Assembly: GCA_019843655.1 (NCBI GenBank) | Contig: JACDQD010000006.1 | Location: 19,486,246 to 19,550,245, forward strand | Length of the DNA stretch: 64,000 nt | DNA from: Lethocerus indicus | Taxonomy: Eukaryota; Arthropoda; Insecta; Hemiptera; Belostomatidae | Reading direction: 5' to 3' | Shown here: positions 60,101 to 64,000 of the stretch, piece after piece | Position numbering within the stretch: the first letter of the stretch is position 1 | How the letters are laid out: each line of letters starts with the position of its first letter | Notes under the pieces: model-generated | The model's input: the letters and a program-made list of their open reading frames with translations, nothing else | Told to the model about the DNA's origin: nothing | Databases searched by the model: none | Made by a program: the position numbers and the translations under genes

Positions 60101-63100
60101 GGCGAGGGCCCGAAAATTGAAGAGGGCCACCGGCCGCCGACTAATAGCCCCGGCTCGGTCGGGGCCCTCTAATGTAAAATGGGCCCCTCGCCAGGAGACA
60201 GGGCCGGGAGGATCGCAAGGAATTCTGGCCCGGGGACAGGGCCCAGTTCGGACGGGGCATTATGCCTCCCGAAGAGCCCGTTAATTATCGGACAAGGATC
60301 TAAGGAATTTCCCACCAACCACCGCCGGGATCTCCGGCCCAAATTGATTTACTCGAAAATGTTCAGGCTCTGAAAATTATCCCACTTTGTTGTATATTGA
60401 CTATTATGTACATTGCTTCAATTCAATTGTTATTCTATTATTCCGTATTGCACATTCAATTATCTAACTAACCGGGAACAACCTCGGTTAGCGATGGGTT
60501 GACCCCCATATTCCGAGATTCTTCCTGTGTTTCGAAACCAGTTGAGCGGGTTCCATTTCAATGCTTATTTTTGTTATTTGTTTCAGTGTTTTAATACTAT
60601 TATTAAACCAATTAAATTTGTATGTATTTGATGTGTACTCCGCACACACACAGCCATTTACAGCATAACACAGCCGTTTACAGCATTTCTTGTTGCCGAA
60701 CCTAATGAGACGGAGAAGTTAAGGAATATAAATTTATTCAGAAATTTCCAAGGAAGCACGAGTAGCAAATATCTCCCAGGGGAGGGGGAAACGAAACGTT
60801 AGAAGAAAACTAGTTCCGCATTTCTCTGGTCTCTTAATATGCCATTTTCCTATCTCTAAAGTAAAAAGTATGATCCCTACCCCAATGTACAAATGGTAGA
60901 TTCATAATTAACCCAATTTTTATCGCTAGGGGTGAGAACTGCTACAAACCGACTACTTTTACATCAAGTAAAAGCAGAGCCGTAGTTTCATACAATAGTT
61001 TCCTTACTATTTAATTATTTTGTGACTAACAATTTTTAGTCCATAATACTGTTCCCCTCTTAATCAAGCATAAATTACACGGGGAATAAATACAGAAAAA
61101 CTATTTACGATTCGATTATAGCACGATTTTTTCATACAAATAAATGTGTATATAAAACCCTAATAAAGGTCTATTACCTGTTTTATTTTCTTAAATTTCG
61201 CCAGTAAATCTGCAATATGTACGGCCATTCGGAAATACTCGCAAACGTTTATATTCAGAAGTCCTTGATGAAGAAACCATGGTGACCCACTGTTATGAGA
61301 GACGAAGAAATATGTTTATAGAAATGTTTAAACCGGGACCAAAAGATGTTAATTTTCGGTTCTCGGGTGGCGAAATGGGCGGCCGCTAATCAGGACCCCC
61401 CTCCCGGCCTGAGTAATGAACTGTGCGCCAGTTGTTCTCACAAATGGAGCGTTAAAAATTCAAAGGGAAAGCCGTTTTAATAATGAAGGACCCACCACCC
61501 CCCCCCCCTTCGTTCCCGATACCGGCCTTTTTTTTATTCGCGTTATCCCCCAACCGGTTTTTTCTCCGCCCATCACTACCGTAAAAATTTAACTCCGAAA
61601 TTTAATCTCGGCTGTAGGGTATGGCTTTCAAAAGAATCGAACCGGGCCAGCAATCGAAAGGGGGCAATTCCGAGAAAGAATGTAATTATGTTTCGGTTAA
61701 CAATATGCAAATGGACTACCGCAATACTATACCGTCCTATATTTGGACGGCCATGCTGTTCGACCATAATAATAATAGTCCAACAGAGGGGAACTGATAT
61801 GTTTAATTACCACACACGACTTGAAGAAATAACTGACATAATTTAAAATTAGTCATAAAAAGTTACATATAAACATATATATTACGGCTTATACCACCAC
61901 TTATAAAGATTATAATAATATATATTAAATATTATCCTAAGGTGAACCTACTTCGCATTATTCATAAGTTCTATACCCTTCAACCGTAATTTCCTTTTGG
62001 AGAAATCGGTATGTCATCATTTGTGTCTCATGAAGACTGTTTGGTTTGTCATTGCATTGATATATATTTGTTTTAATTTTTTGATGTCAAAGGGTCGAAT
62101 CGAAACAGATAACTGTCCACGAGGCCATCAAAAAAATTATAACCCGAATAAATTTTTTCCCACAAAAATAATTCATTGATTAAGAGTTACAACATACGAA
62201 TGATACTGAGATTCACTCAGATGAAAGAACTCTCAACACCTACACACACTACTGTGTAGAAGACAGCTGCCTCTTTGTTCAGGTGTTAAAAGTCTCCCGT
62301 TCCAATGAAAGTGGGGTACTCTAAGGAAGGATAACGCGGTAGGTAGGCGGGTAGGAAGGATTGAGGAGGCGGTACCGTTTGGCTGTTAAGTTGGGCCGAT
62401 ATTAGACGGTCGCTTTGATGCCGTCCCACCGCAAAGGCGGCCCCGACCACCCGCAGAATTCGAATAAACCGGTTCCACCTTAGCCAACCAACATTGCCGT
62501 TCTCGCGGTTATCATTTAACGGCGGCGGTCCTGCACCCTATTGCCATCAGTTACACACACTATTGGGCCAGAAGTTTGGTTTGCCTACGATCAAAATACT
62601 TACATTGTATTATTCTTATTAAAATTCGTGTTATTCGTAAGAATTTTAATTTTCATGGAAATTTAATTTCTTTCCAAGGTTATGGCTCAGTATTCTTTCA
62701 TATTTTAAAGTTATACAATGAAAAATACATTAATCGTATTAAAAATTTAAACCAAACACAATTCATTAATTTTAATAACATTACGTTATATATAATAATC
62801 ATTATAATTTCAATTTTAATTATAAGCTTCATATATCATTGTCATGCATAATAATGTGATGTTATTCGAGTAAAAGGAATGTCATCAGTCATTATTTAAT
62901 ATTTTCCTACAGTAATTATTATACGCAACTGGTGAGTTATATTATCTAGTAATATATAGTCTATGAGTGCAGAAACATAGTACTCAATTGGATAAAATTA
63001 GATTTAGCTAGAACATTCGGGTGAAACTGGTACAGCAATGAATTGAATTTCTTTGAACGTAATAGAATACTATTTCCGAATTCGCATAGAGCTGTCTACT

Positions 63101-64000
63101 TTCTAGTTGTGTAGGCCCGAAATAAATGTGATTTTTGCCTTTTTAGTTAACTGTACGCTCTTTATTTTCTAGAGATCGTGTAGATCAACTATACTAACCC
63201 AGAATGCACAGAACGCCTTACGTTTTAAAGTTATACTATCACTCAGTATAGAGAAGGATGAAAATTGAAAAATAACAACCACGATAAATTATCCTTTAAT
63301 GTATGATCCTAACGCAAGAGTAAAAAAAACAATTTAGTAACCCCTTCAATGGATGTAGACCCGTGCAAGGGGGATGTTTGTACCGGAGCTGAATGCGGAC
63401 TTGTGTTGGGGCAGCGGTTATTAGCTGGGTTTTAATGTTAGTGGTGGAGGAGGGGGTTAGGATGGAGATCATTCAATAGGAAGGGCTGAGCTAGGCCCGC
63501 CAATTGTGAGCCCTCGGTTGGCCCTTGTTGACGTTGTTAATGCCCTCCACCCCCGTCCCGACCATCAAACATTGAAGAGTCCACCAGACAAAGCTGTATA
63601 ATGCCTCCGACCAGGTATCGAATATCAATAGCGCCCCTTCCTCCACCCATCCCCCCAACCCCCTGAATTCAACTTTGGTGCTTGTTGGATAAACAAAAAA
63701 AATAACCATTTTTCAATATTTAGCCCCCCGCCAAAGCCCCAAAATCGCATCCCTACTTTTAAGCTGGGAATATCGCGCGTATCCTTTGTTTTAGGAGGAG
63801 TAATTTTACCCGAATGAACTCATCCATAATTTTATATCTTCCTTTTCACGATAAATGTTGTTTCTTATTCTCATGTTAATATCATTATGCTGTAAGGTTC
63901 CACATCCAATTTAACCCAAGAGGTCTGTGCAAAAATACTGAAAAATCTTTTATTGATTTACTGTATTATTGTTATAGAGGATGGCAATATTACAACAACA
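57107..64000. other. Long spacer with GC-rich islands, no supported gene
   Basis: GC-rich patches stand at about 57120-57620, 58660-58870, 59980-60380, 61330-61660, 62280-62560 and 63350-63780, separated by AT-rich DNA. A 147-codon minus-strand open frame (58338-58781) and others up to 91 codons have no domains. An imperfect 20-bp tandem repeat is at 60648-60687. The right edge carries no feature. Confidence 0.5.
60648..60687 (+). repeat. 20-bp tandem duplication
   Basis: Two adjacent 20-bp units starting ACACAGCC. They differ at one internal base (A or G in ACAGCCRTTTACAG) and at the last position. Confidence 0.92.

Noticed and set aside
1..64000. tRNA genes, rRNA, CRISPR arrays, phage or operon-like gene clusters
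   Set aside because: Searched by eye for T-loop GGTTCGA-type motifs paired with acceptor stems, regularly spaced repeats and tandem genes. None held up. The few GTTCGA occurrences lack cloverleaf partners.

Overview
This 64 kb window looks like intergenic and intronic DNA of a eukaryote, most likely an insect or another arthropod. The best evidence is two pieces of a Jockey-like non-LTR retrotransposon. Long dinucleotide microsatellites, AT-rich spacer, frequent polypyrimidine-AG splice-acceptor look-alikes and the absence of any bacterial-style gene packing agree with this. I see no operons, phage genes, CRISPR arrays, rRNA or convincing tRNA. No complete host gene can be called with confidence.

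The only securely identified coding material lies in the first 3 kb. Two 5'-truncated copies of the same non-LTR element (about 670 and 650 bp) face each other on opposite strands about 570 bp apart. Each carries the C-terminal end of the reverse-transcriptase ORF, a related 3' UTR and an A-rich tail, and each is bounded by its own exact target-site duplication (12 bp and 14 bp). They are independent insertions, yet they are truncated within about 17 nt of one another. The minus-strand copy keeps its frame; the plus-strand copy has two single-base deletions.

The rest alternates between AT-rich spacer and about forty GC-rich stretches, mostly 0.2-0.9 kb long, which visibly retain CpG. Simple repeats stand at about 7.2, 9.2, 11.0 (CT, 87 bp), 12.9 (TA then TG), 21.4, 31.3, 47.0 (TA) and 51.7 kb. 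A nested direct-plus-inverted repeat lies at 56.45-56.93 kb.

Scattered over both strands are short open frames bordered by good splice signals or start codons. I list the best as low-confidence candidate exons. The more interesting are a 50-nt minus-strand mini-exon (10.6 kb), a TATA/ATG/donor combination (5.4 kb), a cysteine-patterned terminal exon resembling the end of a thrombospondin type-1 repeat (23.7 kb), a short first exon (44.9 kb), a two-frame possible small secreted protein (47.2 kb) and a possible BED-finger half (57.0 kb). Open frames of 40-60 codons are expected by chance in a window this size, so these are hypotheses to test with RNA data and related genomes. I found no clear new biological system; the retrotransposon pair and the rearranged repeat are the best-supported observations.
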